The position numbers were made by a program, and so were the translations under genes. A DNA stretch of 64,000 nt from Burkholderia cenocepacia (GTDB lineage Bacteria > Pseudomonadota > Gammaproteobacteria > Burkholderiales > Burkholderiaceae), in NCBI RefSeq assembly GCF_014211915.1, contig NZ_CP060040.1, positions 1,860,001 to 1,924,000 on the forward strand. The letters run 5' to 3'. Under the pieces are notes generated by a model, which did no database searches, was not told the DNA's origin, and saw only the letters and a program-made list of their open reading frames with translations. Below are positions 51,401 through 61,328 of the stretch, one piece after another (within the stretch, counting starts at the first letter, position 1; each line of letters starts with the position of its first letter).

Positions 51401-52249
51401 ATGAACTCGACCGCCGCCCTCCATTCGCCTTCCCCGTCCGCCGGCCGCGCGTCCGGCATCGGCCCGCTGCTGCGCACGTGGCGGCAACGCCGGCGCCTGA
51501 GCCAGATGGCGCTCGCGCTCGACGCGGATGTGTCCGCGCGCCACCTGAGCTTCGTCGAGTCGGGCCGTGCGCAGCCGAGCCGCGAGATGGTGCTGCATCT
51601 CGCCGAACGCCTCGACGTGCCGCTGCGCGAACGCAATGCGCTGCTCGTCGCGGCCGGCTTCGCGCCGCTGTTTCGCGAACGGCCGTTTTCGGACCCGCAA
51701 CTGGATGCCGCGCGTCATGCGGTCGAAGCCGTGTTGCGCGGGCACGAGCCTTATCCGGCGCTCGCGGTGGACCGCCACTGGACGCTGCTCGCGGCGAACC
51801 GGATGCTCGGCGCGCTGGTCGCGCAGGCCGATCCGACGCTGCTGCAGCCGCCCGTCAACGTGCTGCGGCTGAGCCTGCATCCGGACGGTCTCGCGTCGCA
51901 GATCGTCAACTGGCATGAGTGGCGCGCGCACATCCTGCATCGGTTGCAGCGGCAGATCGATGCGAGCGGCGACCACACGCTGCATGCGCTGCGCGACGAA
52001 CTCGCCGCGTATCCGGCGCCGGCCGGGCAGCCCGACGATTCGCACACGCGCACCGATTTCGCGGACATCGCCGTGCCGCTGCGGCTGCGCACGGCGAGCG
52101 GCGAGCTGACGTTCTTCAGTACGACGACGGTATTCGGCACGCCGGTCGACGTGACGCTGTCGGAACTCGCGATCGAGGCGTTCTTTCCGGCGAATCCGGA
52201 AACGGTGGAGGCGATGCGGGTGCTGGCGGACGGGTTGCCGGTGGCGTAA
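51401..52249 (+). CDS. XRE-family helix-turn-helix regulator with MmyB-like ligand domain
   Basis: 282 aa. Helix-turn-helix at residues about 20-80 (IGPLLRTWRQRRRLSQMALA, DADVSARHLSFVESGRAQPS, REMVLHLAERLDVPLRERN). The C-terminal domain resembles the MmyB/PAS-like fold of this regulator class (YPALAVDRHWTLLAANRML, then TFFSTTTVFGTPVDVTLSEL). Divergent from the DUF2167/M50 unit with 194 bases between starts, so it might control that unit, or an unlinked redox gene. Ligand unknown. Confidence 0.88.
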   Translation: MNSTAALHSPSPSAGRASGIGPLLRTWRQRRRLSQMALALDADVSARHLSFVESGRAQPSREMVLHLAERLDVPLRERNALLVAAGFAPLFRERPFSDPQLDAARHAVEAVLRGHEPYPALAVDRHWTLLAANRMLGALVAQADPTLLQPPVNVLRLSLHPDGLASQIVNWHEWRAHILHRLQRQIDASGDHTLHALRDELAAYPAPAGQPDDSHTRTDFADIAVPLRLRTASGELTFFSTTTVFGTPVDVTLSELAIEAFFPANPETVEAMRVLADGLPVA

Positions 52250-52281
52250 CGCCGGCAGGCGTGGCGGGGCCGTGGCCGCGC

Positions 52282-52908
52282 TCAGCGGCGTTCGAGCGCC
52301 AGCTTCACGCCCAGCGCGAGCAAGACCACCCCGCTGACGCGATGCATGCGCGTCAGGATGCGCGGGTTGCGGCGGATCGATGCCGACAGCAGGCCCGCGA
52401 ACAGCGCGACCGGCCCCTTGACGAGAAACGTCAGCCCCGCAAACGTCGCGCCCAGCACGAACAGCGACAGCATCGGGTGCGGGGCGCCGGCCGGAACGAA
52501 TTGCGGCAGAAACGCCAGGTAGAAAAGCGCGACCTTCGGATTGGATACATTGGACAGCGCGCCTTGCGCGAACGTCCGCAGCCGCGATGCCGGCGCATTG
52601 CCATTGCCCGCCAGCGTCAATTCGCCCGTCGAGCGCAACAGCGTGATGCCGAGGTACAGCAGGTACAGCGCGCCCACCACCTTCAGCGCCGTGAACAGCC
52701 ATTCGGAAGCCTGAAGCAGCGCACCCAGCCCGAGCGTCGCGAGCATCGTATGCACGAGCAGCCCGACGCTGACACCCGCGGCGGTCACGAGGCCCGCGCG
52801 CGTGCCGCCAGACAGCGTGCGCGACATCACGAGGACCATGTCCTGGCCGGGCGTCAGTATGATCAGAAGGGAGGTGGCCATGAACGGCAGCCAGGCGACG
52901 TGCGACAT
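52282..52908 (-). CDS. LysE family amino-acid exporter
   Basis: 208 aa, six hydrophobic segments. Signature ATSLLIILTPGQDMVLVMSR and ALSNVSNPKVALFYLAFLPQ. The start at 52908 is chosen because the frame further upstream overlaps the operator. It is divergent from the Lrp regulator at 53077 with 168 bases between. It belongs to the same family as the exporter at 1018-1638 but is clearly different in sequence. Confidence 0.9.
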   Translation of the reverse strand: MSHVAWLPFMATSLLIILTPGQDMVLVMSRTLSGGTRAGLVTAAGVSVGLLVHTMLATLGLGALLQASEWLFTALKVVGALYLLYLGITLLRSTGELTLAGNGNAPASRLRTFAQGALSNVSNPKVALFYLAFLPQFVPAGAPHPMLSLFVLGATFAGLTFLVKGPVALFAGLLSASIRRNPRILTRMHRVSGVVLLALGVKLALERR

Positions 52909-53035
52909 CGGGAAGCTCCTGAAGGGGGCCGCGGCGGGCGCGAATCGCGCGTTTTCGAGGGGCCGGGCAGTCGTCAGATTATCGGCAACTTCCCGTGGAG
53001 ATTGGATGCAAACCCGGCTATTTTTGAAGTCCGAT

Positions 53036-53052
53036 TTGGAGTTATTCTCCAA
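53036..53052. promoter_or_regulatory. Perfect inverted repeat, candidate Lrp operator
   Basis: TTGGAG-TTATT-CTCCAA, exact 6-base arms around an AT-rich centre, lies 24 bases before the Lrp regulator start and in the shared promoter with the LysE exporter. The geometry fits Lrp/AsnC sites. Confidence 0.6.
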
Positions 53053-53076
53053 CATCAACTTCATCTATAGCTAAAA

Positions 53077-53541
53077 ATGCCAATCAAACTGGATGCAATC
53101 GATCGACGCATTCTGCGTGCGTTGCAGCAGAATTCGAACCAGACGAACGCCGACATCGCGCAACAGGCCGGACTGTCGCCCACGCCGTGCCTGCGCCGCG
53201 TTCACCTGCTCGAGGAACAGGGCGTGATCGACGCGTACGTCGCGTTGCTGAACCCTGCAGCCGTCGAGCTGCGCTTCACGGCATTCGTGCGCGTCACGCT
53301 GGAGCGCCAGGACAAGACGACGGTCGAACGCTTCGCGCGCGAGATGGAACACGCGCCCGAAGTGCTCGAATGCCATCTGATGGCCGGCAGCTACGACTAT
53401 CTGCTGCGCGTGATCGCAAAGGATCTCGACGACTATCAGCGCTTTCAGATGGAAACGCTCACGCAGATCGAAGGCGTGCGCAACATCGAAACCGAGATCC
53501 CGCTGAAGCGCATCAAGCAGACGGTGCGGCTGCCGATCTAG
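53077..53541 (+). CDS. Lrp/AsnC family transcriptional regulator
   Basis: 154 aa. AsnC-type helix-turn-helix (KLDAIDRRILRALQQNSNQT, then LSPTPCLRRVHLLEEQGVI) followed by the RAM effector domain (HLMAGSYDYLLRVIAKDLDD). Divergent from the LysE exporter at 52282. Its last 4 bases overlap the end of the convergent dihydroorotase gene, so the two share a 3' boundary. Confidence 0.92.
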   Translation: MPIKLDAIDRRILRALQQNSNQTNADIAQQAGLSPTPCLRRVHLLEEQGVIDAYVALLNPAAVELRFTAFVRVTLERQDKTTVERFAREMEHAPEVLECHLMAGSYDYLLRVIAKDLDDYQRFQMETLTQIEGVRNIETEIPLKRIKQTVRLPI

Positions 53542-54908
53542 GGGTCGAGAAACGTCACGGCCTCCCCGGCCGGTTGTCCGTTCAGCGCCTCGTCGCGCAC
53601 GACGACCTGCCCGCGCACGACCGTATGCACGGGCCACCCCGTGACCGCACAGCCGTCGTACGGCGTCCACCCGCTCACGCTCGCGATCCATTCGTCGCGA
53701 ATGATCCGCCGCGCGCGCAGGTCGACGATGCTGAAATCGGCGTCGTAGCCCGCCGCAATGCGTCCCTTCCCTTCGATGCCGAAAACGCGCGCCGGCCCGG
53801 CGCTGGTCAGGTCGACCAGCCGTTCGATGCTCAAACGGCCGGCCTGCACGTGATCGAGCATCAGCGGCAGCAGCGTCTGCACGCCGGTCATCCCGCTCGG
53901 CGACTGCGGATACGGGCGGCGCTTTTCGTCGCGCGTATGCGGCGCATGATCGCTGCCGATCACGTCGACCACGCCATCGCGGACGGCCTGCCACAGCGCG
54001 TCCCGATGATGCCGTTCGCGCACGGGCGGATTCATCTGCGCGAACGTGCCGAGCCGCTCGTAGCAATCCGGCGCGTGCAAGCTCAGGTGATGCGGCGTGA
54101 CCTCGACCGTCACGCGCCGCCGGTGCCGTGCGAGCAACGCCATTTCGTCCGCCGTGGATACGTGCAGCACATGCAGCCGGCGGCCTGTCTCGGCAGCCAG
54201 CCCGACGATGCGCCGCGTCGCGGCCAGCGCGCTTTGTGCGTCGCGCCAGCGCGGATGGTCGCGCACGTCGCCGCTTGCTTCCGCGATCGACTTGCGTTCG
54301 CGCAGCCGCGCCTCGTCCTCCGCATGCACGGCCATGCGCCGCCGGCCGTTGCGCAGGATCCGGCGCAACACGGTTTCGTCGTCGGCCAGCAGATCGCCGA
54401 ACGAACTGCCCATGAAGACCTTCACCCCCGCGCAGCCGGGTAATCGTTCGAGCACCGGCAGCCGTTCGGCATTCACGGCCGAGCCGCCGATGTAGAACGC
54501 GTAGTCGCACCACGCACGGCCGCGCGCGAGATCGAGCTTCGCGCTCAGATCCTGCTCGTCCAGCGTCAGCGGATGCGTATTGGGCATCTCGAAGATCGTC
54601 GTGACGCCGCCGAGCACCGCGCCGCGCGTGCCGGCCTCGATGGTCTCCTTGTGCGTGAGCCCCGGTTCACGGAAATGCACCTGACTGTCGACCACACCCG
54701 GCAACACGTGCAAGCCGCGCGCATCGAGCAGCACGTCGGCGCTCCACACGCCATGCAACGCGCCCAGCGCGACGACACGGCCGCCCGCGCACGCGACGTC
54801 GATCCGCTCGGCACCGTTGGGCGTCATCACCGTGCCGCCATGCACCAGCAGATCGGCGTGCCGCAGCTTCGATCGGTCGCCCGCTTCCTGTCGCAGCCGC
54901 GCGTCCAT
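53538..54908 (-). CDS. Dihydroorotase paralogue of the zinc-starvation cluster (PyrQ-like)
   Basis: Amidohydrolase of 456 aa. Binuclear-site residues seen: K161 (GVKVFMGSS, the expected carboxylated Lys), H193 (AVHAEDE), H247 (HVLHVST) and D318 (GSDHAPHT). The usual DxHxH motif reads DSQVH (74-78), so the first metal-binding His is Gln. It is the last gene of a unit with FolE2, QueD-like, gamma-carbonic-anhydrase-like and COG0523 genes, resembling the Zur-regulated set of Pseudomonas aeruginosa that includes PyrQ. Probably a back-up pyrimidine enzyme for low zinc. Confidence 0.85.
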   Translation of the reverse strand: MDARLRQEAGDRSKLRHADLLVHGGTVMTPNGAERIDVACAGGRVVALGALHGVWSADVLLDARGLHVLPGVVDSQVHFREPGLTHKETIEAGTRGAVLGGVTTIFEMPNTHPLTLDEQDLSAKLDLARGRAWCDYAFYIGGSAVNAERLPVLERLPGCAGVKVFMGSSFGDLLADDETVLRRILRNGRRRMAVHAEDEARLRERKSIAEASGDVRDHPRWRDAQSALAATRRIVGLAAETGRRLHVLHVSTADEMALLARHRRRVTVEVTPHHLSLHAPDCYERLGTFAQMNPPVRERHHRDALWQAVRDGVVDVIGSDHAPHTRDEKRRPYPQSPSGMTGVQTLLPLMLDHVQAGRLSIERLVDLTSAGPARVFGIEGKGRIAAGYDADFSIVDLRARRIIRDEWIASVSGWTPYDGCAVTGWPVHTVVRGQVVVRDEALNGQPAGEAVTFLDP

Positions 54909-54911
54909 GCG

Positions 54912-55472
54912 TCAGAACTCGTTCTGGATCTGCTTGTAACCGAGCACCAGCGCATTGTTCGTGCGCGCGACGTCCTCGGAGAAATCGCTCGCGTCGGCCG
55001 TCACCTGCGGCAGCGCGGCGAGATCGGTTTCCGGCCCGATGCGTTCGGTCGAGCGCACGTGGAAGCCCGGCGGCAGGTGGCAGCCGTCGACGACCGCGTT
55101 GTAGCGCACCACGCAGCCGTCGTCGATCGTGCAGTTGAACAGTACGCTGTTGAAGCCGACGAACACGCCGTCGCCGACCGTGCACGGCCCGTGGACGATC
55201 GCGCGATGCGCGATCGACGTGTGCCGGCCGATCGTCACGCTCGCGCCCGATTTCGAATGGATCACGACGCCGTCCTGGATGTTCGAATGCGCACCGATCA
55301 CGATCGGCGCGATCTGGCCGTCCGCATCGGTTTCGTCGGCGCGGATCACCGCGTACGGGCCGATGAACACGTTCTCCTCGACGATCACGCGCCCGCACAG
55401 GATGGCGGTCGGATCGACGAACGCATTCGGATGAATGTGCGGCAGGTCGCCGCGCGGGTTCTTTCGGATCAT
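54912..55472 (-). CDS. Gamma-carbonic-anhydrase-like hexapeptide protein
   Basis: 186 aa left-handed beta-helix protein. Hexapeptide repeats run from about residue 25 (AILCGRVIVEENVFIGPYAV) to 135. Metal ligands expected in the family are present: H72 (VVIHSK), H89 and H94 (SIAHRAIVHG). It starts with TGATG overlap to the previous gene and is 3 bases from the dihydroorotase gene. In zinc-responsive clusters such proteins are thought to replace zinc carbonic anhydrases, possibly using another metal. Confidence 0.88.
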   Translation of the reverse strand: MIRKNPRGDLPHIHPNAFVDPTAILCGRVIVEENVFIGPYAVIRADETDADGQIAPIVIGAHSNIQDGVVIHSKSGASVTIGRHTSIAHRAIVHGPCTVGDGVFVGFNSVLFNCTIDDGCVVRYNAVVDGCHLPPGFHVRSTERIGPETDLAALPQVTADASDFSEDVARTNNALVLGYKQIQNEF

Positions 55473-56050
55473 CAGGATTCCTGCCGGGAAAGAGTATGGC
55501 CGCGCTTGAGCCGCTCGAACAGGCCGGGATCGCGCCACTGCGCGACGATGGCCGGCGCGAACACGATCGCGTCGAGGTCGATGCGGCCCATGCGCGGGTT
55601 GAATGCATCGTCGCGAAAGCACTGCGCGTAGCCGGTCTCGGTCTCGTGAACGATCACCGAATGCAGCCGCACGTCGGCTTCGCCGTTCGACATGCGCGTA
55701 CCGCACAGCGCCGCATCGACGAGGCGAAAGAACACGCGCGAGAACTGCTCGGCGCTCGGCGACACCGGCAGCATCACCCAGCGCTCGGAATGCCGGCGCA
55801 TGCTTTCGACATAGCGCGGATCGTCGTCCGACCACAGCGTCACCGCGTGGTCGAACGCGTCGATCAGGTCGCGCACGTCACCCTTGAGCAGCCCGAAGTC
55901 GTAGATCATCTGACCGTGATCGAACGCATGCGCTTCGAGCAGCAGCTCGACACGGTATGAATGGCCGTGGATCGAATGCGAGCAGCGCCGCGTGCTGCAG
56001 CCGCGCACGACGTGCGCATTCTCGAACCGGAACAGCTTGCGGATCAGCAT
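55472..56050 (-). CDS. 6-carboxytetrahydropterin synthase-like (QueD/PTPS) protein
   Basis: 192 aa, longer than the usual 120-residue QueD. Metal-site His residues are H13 (FENAHVV), H28 and H30 (IHGHSY). The nearest upstream Cys, C23 in [10 protein letters not shown], gives C-x4-HGH, not the C-x3-HGH of classical QueD. The middle has [20 protein letters not shown], and the C-terminus [11 protein letters not shown]. It overlaps folE2 by 7 bases. Its position suggests a zinc-limitation role in pterin or queuosine metabolism; the exact reaction is uncertain. Confidence 0.82.
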   Translation of the reverse strand: MLIRKLFRFENAHVVRGCSTRRCSHSIHGHSYRVELLLEAHAFDHGQMIYDFGLLKGDVRDLIDAFDHAVTLWSDDDPRYVESMRRHSERWVMLPVSPSAEQFSRVFFRLVDAALCGTRMSNGEADVRLHSVIVHETETGYAQCFRDDAFNPRMGRIDLDAIVFAPAIVAQWRDPGLFERLKRGHTLSRQES

Positions 56051-56964
56051 GCGTCGGCCCCCTGGCGCAGCGGAGCGGCCCATGCCACCGCATCGTGCGG
56101 ATGCAGGCTTTCGAGATGGCGCACGCGCACGCGCGGGCTCGCATGACGATCTTCGAGCGCGGCCTGCACGCGCCGCACCGCATCCTCGACGAACATCAGG
56201 TTGCCGCCGTTCAGCACCGCGAACGCCTGCTCGTCCGCGCGCTTGACGGCCGTCTGCACCGGCGTGCCGAGCGCCTGCTCGACGCGGTCGATCAGGTCGA
56301 GCAGCCCCAGCGTCGCGCCATCGGCAGGCAGCGCCACGCTGACGACGGCCTCGCTGCGCTGGCTGTGCGGCGTGGCGGCCGTCGCATGCCGTTTCAACCA
56401 GGCGGCGACCGCCGCCGGCTCCACGCGAGCCTCATGCCCGAATGCCGTCAGGAATGCCTGTTCGATCCAGTGCCGCGACAGCGCGGCCGAGCACGGGCAC
56501 GTCGACGAATAGACGACCGTCACCTGCGCGCGCAGCGCGAACGCATCGCCGGCCAGCGTCGCATCGAGACGCACCGGATAGGCCTTCCAGCCGGCCAGCC
56601 CCTCGGTCACGAGCGCCGTGCGGCGGGCCAGCAGGTCGAAGCGCAGCCGCACGCGCGCGCTGCGCGTCGCGCAGTCGCGGTGGCTGTCGACCATTGCGCG
56701 CAGCATGCGCTGCAAGCCGGCCGGCGACAGCGCTTCGCCGTCGGCGAGCCCGTCCAGCAGCCCGTACAGCCGCGACATGTGGATGCCTTTCACCTGCGGC
56801 GCAGGCAGATCGACCTGCACGTCGGCACGCGCATGCACGTCGCGCCGGCAGCCGGGCTCCGCCACGACGACGGGCAGGTCGATGCCCTGCATGCCGACCC
56901 ATTCGAGCGGGCGGCGGCCCGGCGCGGCGTCGGTCAGGGAAATATCGGGAAGCGCTGCATTCAT
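56044..56964 (-). CDS. folE2: GTP cyclohydrolase FolE2 (type IB)
   Basis: 306 aa. Zinc-independent alternative to FolE for the first step of folate and pterin synthesis. Visible features: [20 protein letters not shown], the Cys-containing active-site segment [15 protein letters not shown] (about residues 151-165), and C-terminal [13 protein letters not shown]. The family can use other metals such as manganese or iron, which is why it is induced when zinc is scarce. Lies 58 bases after the COG0523 gene. Confidence 0.93.
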   Translation of the reverse strand: MNAALPDISLTDAAPGRRPLEWVGMQGIDLPVVVAEPGCRRDVHARADVQVDLPAPQVKGIHMSRLYGLLDGLADGEALSPAGLQRMLRAMVDSHRDCATRSARVRLRFDLLARRTALVTEGLAGWKAYPVRLDATLAGDAFALRAQVTVVYSSTCPCSAALSRHWIEQAFLTAFGHEARVEPAAVAAWLKRHATAATPHSQRSEAVVSVALPADGATLGLLDLIDRVEQALGTPVQTAVKRADEQAFAVLNGGNLMFVEDAVRRVQAALEDRHASPRVRVRHLESLHPHDAVAWAAPLRQGADAC

Positions 56965-57022
56965 GCTTGAAATCCGGTGGAGCGCCTTCTCCATCCGGAT
57001 CGATGCAGGCAGCGCGTTCAGG

Positions 57023-58231
<1,209 letters not shown>

Positions 58232-58263
58232 CGGGCGATTCCGGAAGAGGGCGTTGAGGACAA

Positions 58264-58300
58264 AATGATATATTGTATCGCTACGATATAACATATCATT
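58264..58300. promoter_or_regulatory. Twin palindrome, probable Zur operator
   Basis: A 37-base AT-rich inverted repeat centred on 58282. The 17-base arms match at 15 positions. Each arm contains a GATAT-N3-ATATC type dyad: GATATATTGTATC (58267-58279) and GATATAACATATC (58285-58297), 18 bases centre to centre. TGTTATATCG in the second arm (minus strand) resembles the Zur core. It is 33 bases upstream of the COG0523 start and about 100 bases from the divergent gene at 58401. Confidence 0.8.
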
Positions 58301-58400
58301 CCAGGCGTCCAGCACGACGGTAGCGCGGCGATGCACGCATCATGCGGTTTGAAAGGTGGGGTTGATAAGCTGCCCGGCGAGACCGCCCCTTTCAAACACC

Positions 58401-59210
58401 ATGAAAAACAAAACGCTTGCCACGCTGTTACTGTGCGCTGCCGCTCCCGGCATCGCACTCGCACAATCGATCGCGGCGCCCGTGCTGAAACCGGGCGACA
58501 CCTGGACCTACGTCGATACGGTTGAAATCGGCCCGAACGGCTGGCGCCAGACGCGCGACGAGATTACCGTGCAGCGCACGACGCCCGGGCATATCTACGT
58601 CGAGTCCCGGCAAAGCGGCGCCACGCAGGCGCCGCACGAAATGATCGTCGATGCGGACTGGAGCCGTGCACGCAGCATCAACGGCACCGAAACCGTCGTG
58701 AACCGCCCGCTGGCGTTTCCGCTGACGATCGGCAAGACCTGGACGATCCAGTACAGCGAGTCACACCCGAATCCGCAGCATGCGTCGGAAGCGTACGACA
58801 CGCACTACAAGGTCGTGGGCCACGAGACCGTCACTGTGACGGGCGGCACGTTCGACGCGATCAAGATCGAGGCTGAAGGCTCGTGGAAGGCGCAATCCGC
58901 ACCGGGGCAGTCGATCACGTCCGGCGTATCCCGCAACGCGGGCGGTTCGACGATCGTGGTGCAAAGCCGCAACAACGGGACGGCGGAAGGAACCGGCAAG
59001 ACCTACAAGGCGTTCTGGTACGTGCCGGCGGTGGGTCGCTGGGTCAAGTCGGTCGAGGAGTATTACGACACGAACGGCATGCGGACGGCGCGCTATTCGG
59101 ACGAACTCGCATCGTACAAGCGCGCCGGGGCGGACGGCAGCGCACCGTTGGCCGGCGGCGCCGCGCCCGCCTCCGTCGCGCCGGATGGCCCTCCGCCCGG
59201 CGATCAATGA
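58401..59210 (+). CDS. Secreted protein of unknown function
   Basis: 269 aa. A signal peptide (KNKTLATLLLCAAAPGIALA, cleavage before QSIAAP) is followed by a beta-rich domain (LKPGDTWTYVDTVEIGPNGW, then VVGHETVTVTGGTFDAIKIE) of the kind seen in small periplasmic or surface proteins. The tail is Gly/Ala/Pro-rich (APLAGGAAPASVAPDGPPPG). No cysteines in the mature part and no catalytic motif. It lies downstream of the Zur-like operator in the opposite direction, so zinc control is possible. Confidence 0.78.
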   Translation: MKNKTLATLLLCAAAPGIALAQSIAAPVLKPGDTWTYVDTVEIGPNGWRQTRDEITVQRTTPGHIYVESRQSGATQAPHEMIVDADWSRARSINGTETVVNRPLAFPLTIGKTWTIQYSESHPNPQHASEAYDTHYKVVGHETVTVTGGTFDAIKIEAEGSWKAQSAPGQSITSGVSRNAGGSTIVVQSRNNGTAEGTGKTYKAFWYVPAVGRWVKSVEEYYDTNGMRTARYSDELASYKRAGADGSAPLAGGAAPASVAPDGPPPGDQ

Positions 59211-59226
59211 CGGAGTGCGTGCTCGC

Positions 59227-60438
59227 TTACGTATAGAGCGACGCCGGCGGCAACTCGCCCGTCAGCGCATACCGGCCCACGTCGCGCAGCCGGTAGTCGA
59301 GCGGATCGTGCAGCGTATGCGTGCGCGCGTTCCGCCAGAAACGGTCGAGGCCCAGCGACGCGGCCGTCGCGCGCGCGCCGCATGCATCGAACAGCGCTTC
59401 GCCGTTATCCAGCGCCGCGCGCTGCGCGACGATCTTCGCTTCCGACACCGCGAGCGCGACTTCGGCGCGTTCGTCGGCCGTCAGCGCGTCCTGCCGCGCC
59501 CATGCGTGCTGCAACGCGTTGGCCGCGCGATCGGCCAGCGCCGCCGCGGCGATCGCGCGCACGTGCATGTCGCCGAAGCGCTGCAGCGTGTACGGATCGT
59601 CTTCGGCCCGCTCGACGTCCGAATGAATCCACGGGCGGCCGTGCTGCCGCACGTAGTCGCGCGCCTCGGCCAGCGCGCCTTCCGCCAGGCCGACGAACAG
59701 GTTCGTCAGCACGAGCTGCGACACCAGCGTGCGCAGCGTCGCGCGCGGCGTCGGCGGCGCTTCCGACCGGTGCAGCACCTCGTCCGGCGCGAGCGTCACG
59801 CCGTCGAAGCGCACGCTGCCGCTGTCGGTCTGGCGCTGGCCGACCGGGTCCCAGTCGTCGTTGACGGTGATCCCGGCCCGATCGGTCGGCACCACGCCGA
59901 ACACGGTGCGGCCGATGGCCGGATCGTGCGCGGATACCGTCATCCGCTGCGAGCCGCGCGTGCCGGAACAGAAGCCCTTCACGCCGTCGAGCCGGTAGCC
60001 GCCGTCGGGCGTCGCCGTGGCGACGAGCCGCGTGTCGAGCGGATTGACCGCGTTGCCCCACCACCAGCGCCCGTCGACCGTGCCGCGCAGGTAGCGCTCG
60101 CGCTGCGCGGCGTTGCCCCACACGTCGACGCTCACCACCTGCAGGCACTGGAAGCCGACCAGATGCGCGAGCGCGCTGTCGACTCGCGCGACCTGCCGGA
60201 TCGCGTCGTAAATCTCGGACCACGCCGCTTCCTGCCCGCCGAACGCGCGCGGCACCGCGAGCGTCAGCAAGCCCGCGTCGGCGAGCCATTGCTTCTCCTG
60301 GGCGGCATGACCGCCCGCGCGGTCGCGCTCGGCGGCGCTCACGCGCAGCGCGTCGATCGCGCGCGCCAGCGCCGCGCGGTCGACGGCCGGTGCATCGGTA
60401 TCCGGCGCCAGCGTCGCCGGGCCGCGGGGATCGTTCAT
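59227..60438 (-). CDS. Acyl-CoA-dehydrogenase-fold flavin monooxygenase (DszC/SfnB type)
   Basis: 403 aa. Acyl-CoA dehydrogenase fold (ADAGLLTLAVPRAFGGQEAA, then GVKGFCSGTRGSQRM and DWDPVGQRQTDSGSVRF), with sequence patterns of the flavin-dependent monooxygenases that act on organosulfur compounds. The catalytic Glu of true acyl-CoA dehydrogenases is not evident. It is the last gene of a sulfur-scavenging unit: the DszA-like enzyme, metN and metI precede it. Needs a flavin reductase, which is not in the window. Substrate unknown. Confidence 0.82.
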   Translation of the reverse strand: MNDPRGPATLAPDTDAPAVDRAALARAIDALRVSAAERDRAGGHAAQEKQWLADAGLLTLAVPRAFGGQEAAWSEIYDAIRQVARVDSALAHLVGFQCLQVVSVDVWGNAAQRERYLRGTVDGRWWWGNAVNPLDTRLVATATPDGGYRLDGVKGFCSGTRGSQRMTVSAHDPAIGRTVFGVVPTDRAGITVNDDWDPVGQRQTDSGSVRFDGVTLAPDEVLHRSEAPPTPRATLRTLVSQLVLTNLFVGLAEGALAEARDYVRQHGRPWIHSDVERAEDDPYTLQRFGDMHVRAIAAAALADRAANALQHAWARQDALTADERAEVALAVSEAKIVAQRAALDNGEALFDACGARATAASLGLDRFWRNARTHTLHDPLDYRLRDVGRYALTGELPPASLYT

Positions 60439-61277
60439 GCGACAGCTTCCTGTTCAACGGTTTCGCCCGACAGCGGGACGAGCGCGCCAAGCTGACGGCC
60501 GGTCAGCCGCGACAGGATCTCGCGCCGCCAGTCGTCGTAGATCGCACGATATTCGGCGATATCCGCGCCGAACACCAGTGCGGTATGCGCGTACTCGTCG
60601 TGCAGATAGCCGTCGAGCCGCGCCTGGGTTTCCTCGTCGGCCGCGATCACGCGATCGATCAGCGCGTCGCGCTCGGCGGGCGGCAGCGCCTGCAGCGTGT
60701 CGAACCACCACTGGACGATCTGCACGCGATGCCATTCCTCGTCCGGGCGAATCCGGTTCTCGCCGTGCTCGCGCATCGCGCTGTCGCCGATGCGGCCGGT
60801 CTTGCGCTGAATCCACAGCTTCGCGAGGATGTGCAGCTCGTAGTGCCATTCGAACGCGAGAAAGCCCGCGACGTCGCGCACCGCGATGTCGCCGATGCGC
60901 GCCCAGTGCGCGGCGACGAGCCGGTCGACTTCCGGCAGCGGATCGCGCCCCGTGAGTTCGGCCACGCGCTCACGGCCGATCACGGCGTGCGCGCCGTCAT
61001 CGCCCAACTGGCGCGACAAGATCAGCTGGAAATGCGGATCGTCGCGGAACAGCGTGTCGATCGCCTTCGCGACGACCTGCACGATGAACAGGTCGTGCGA
61101 CGCCATCTTCGTGTAGTAGTCGGCGACGGCCGCCAGCTCGTCGCCGTTGCGCGGCTCACGCGGCGGCGTCGCCACTTTGTCGGGGAAGTCCGGACGATGG
61201 CGTCGCGCCACCTCCAGAAACAGTGCTTCCTCGAATTGTCCGTTCCATTCGCGCGGCGCGCCGATGGGCAAGGTCAT
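60435..61277 (-). CDS. Ferritin-like helical protein of unknown function
   Basis: 280 aa, predicted mostly helical. It has two ExxH motifs, E180-x-x-H183 (DEEWHRVQ) and E228-x-x-H231 (HDEYAHTA), plus E143, H145, E147 and H149 in AFEWHYELHILAKLW, a pattern that would suit a non-haem diiron site. It overlaps the following flavoprotein by 4 bases (ATGA), so the two are co-translated. It lies 51 bases after metI. A role in organosulfur oxidation is inferred only from context. Confidence 0.72.
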   Translation of the reverse strand: MTLPIGAPREWNGQFEEALFLEVARRHRPDFPDKVATPPREPRNGDELAAVADYYTKMASHDLFIVQVVAKAIDTLFRDDPHFQLILSRQLGDDGAHAVIGRERVAELTGRDPLPEVDRLVAAHWARIGDIAVRDVAGFLAFEWHYELHILAKLWIQRKTGRIGDSAMREHGENRIRPDEEWHRVQIVQWWFDTLQALPPAERDALIDRVIAADEETQARLDGYLHDEYAHTALVFGADIAEYRAIYDDWRREILSRLTGRQLGALVPLSGETVEQEAVA

Positions 61278-61328
61278 GGTTGTTCTCTCAGGATCAGGAA
61301 TGAAACGAGCGGACGCTCGTGGCGTCGC

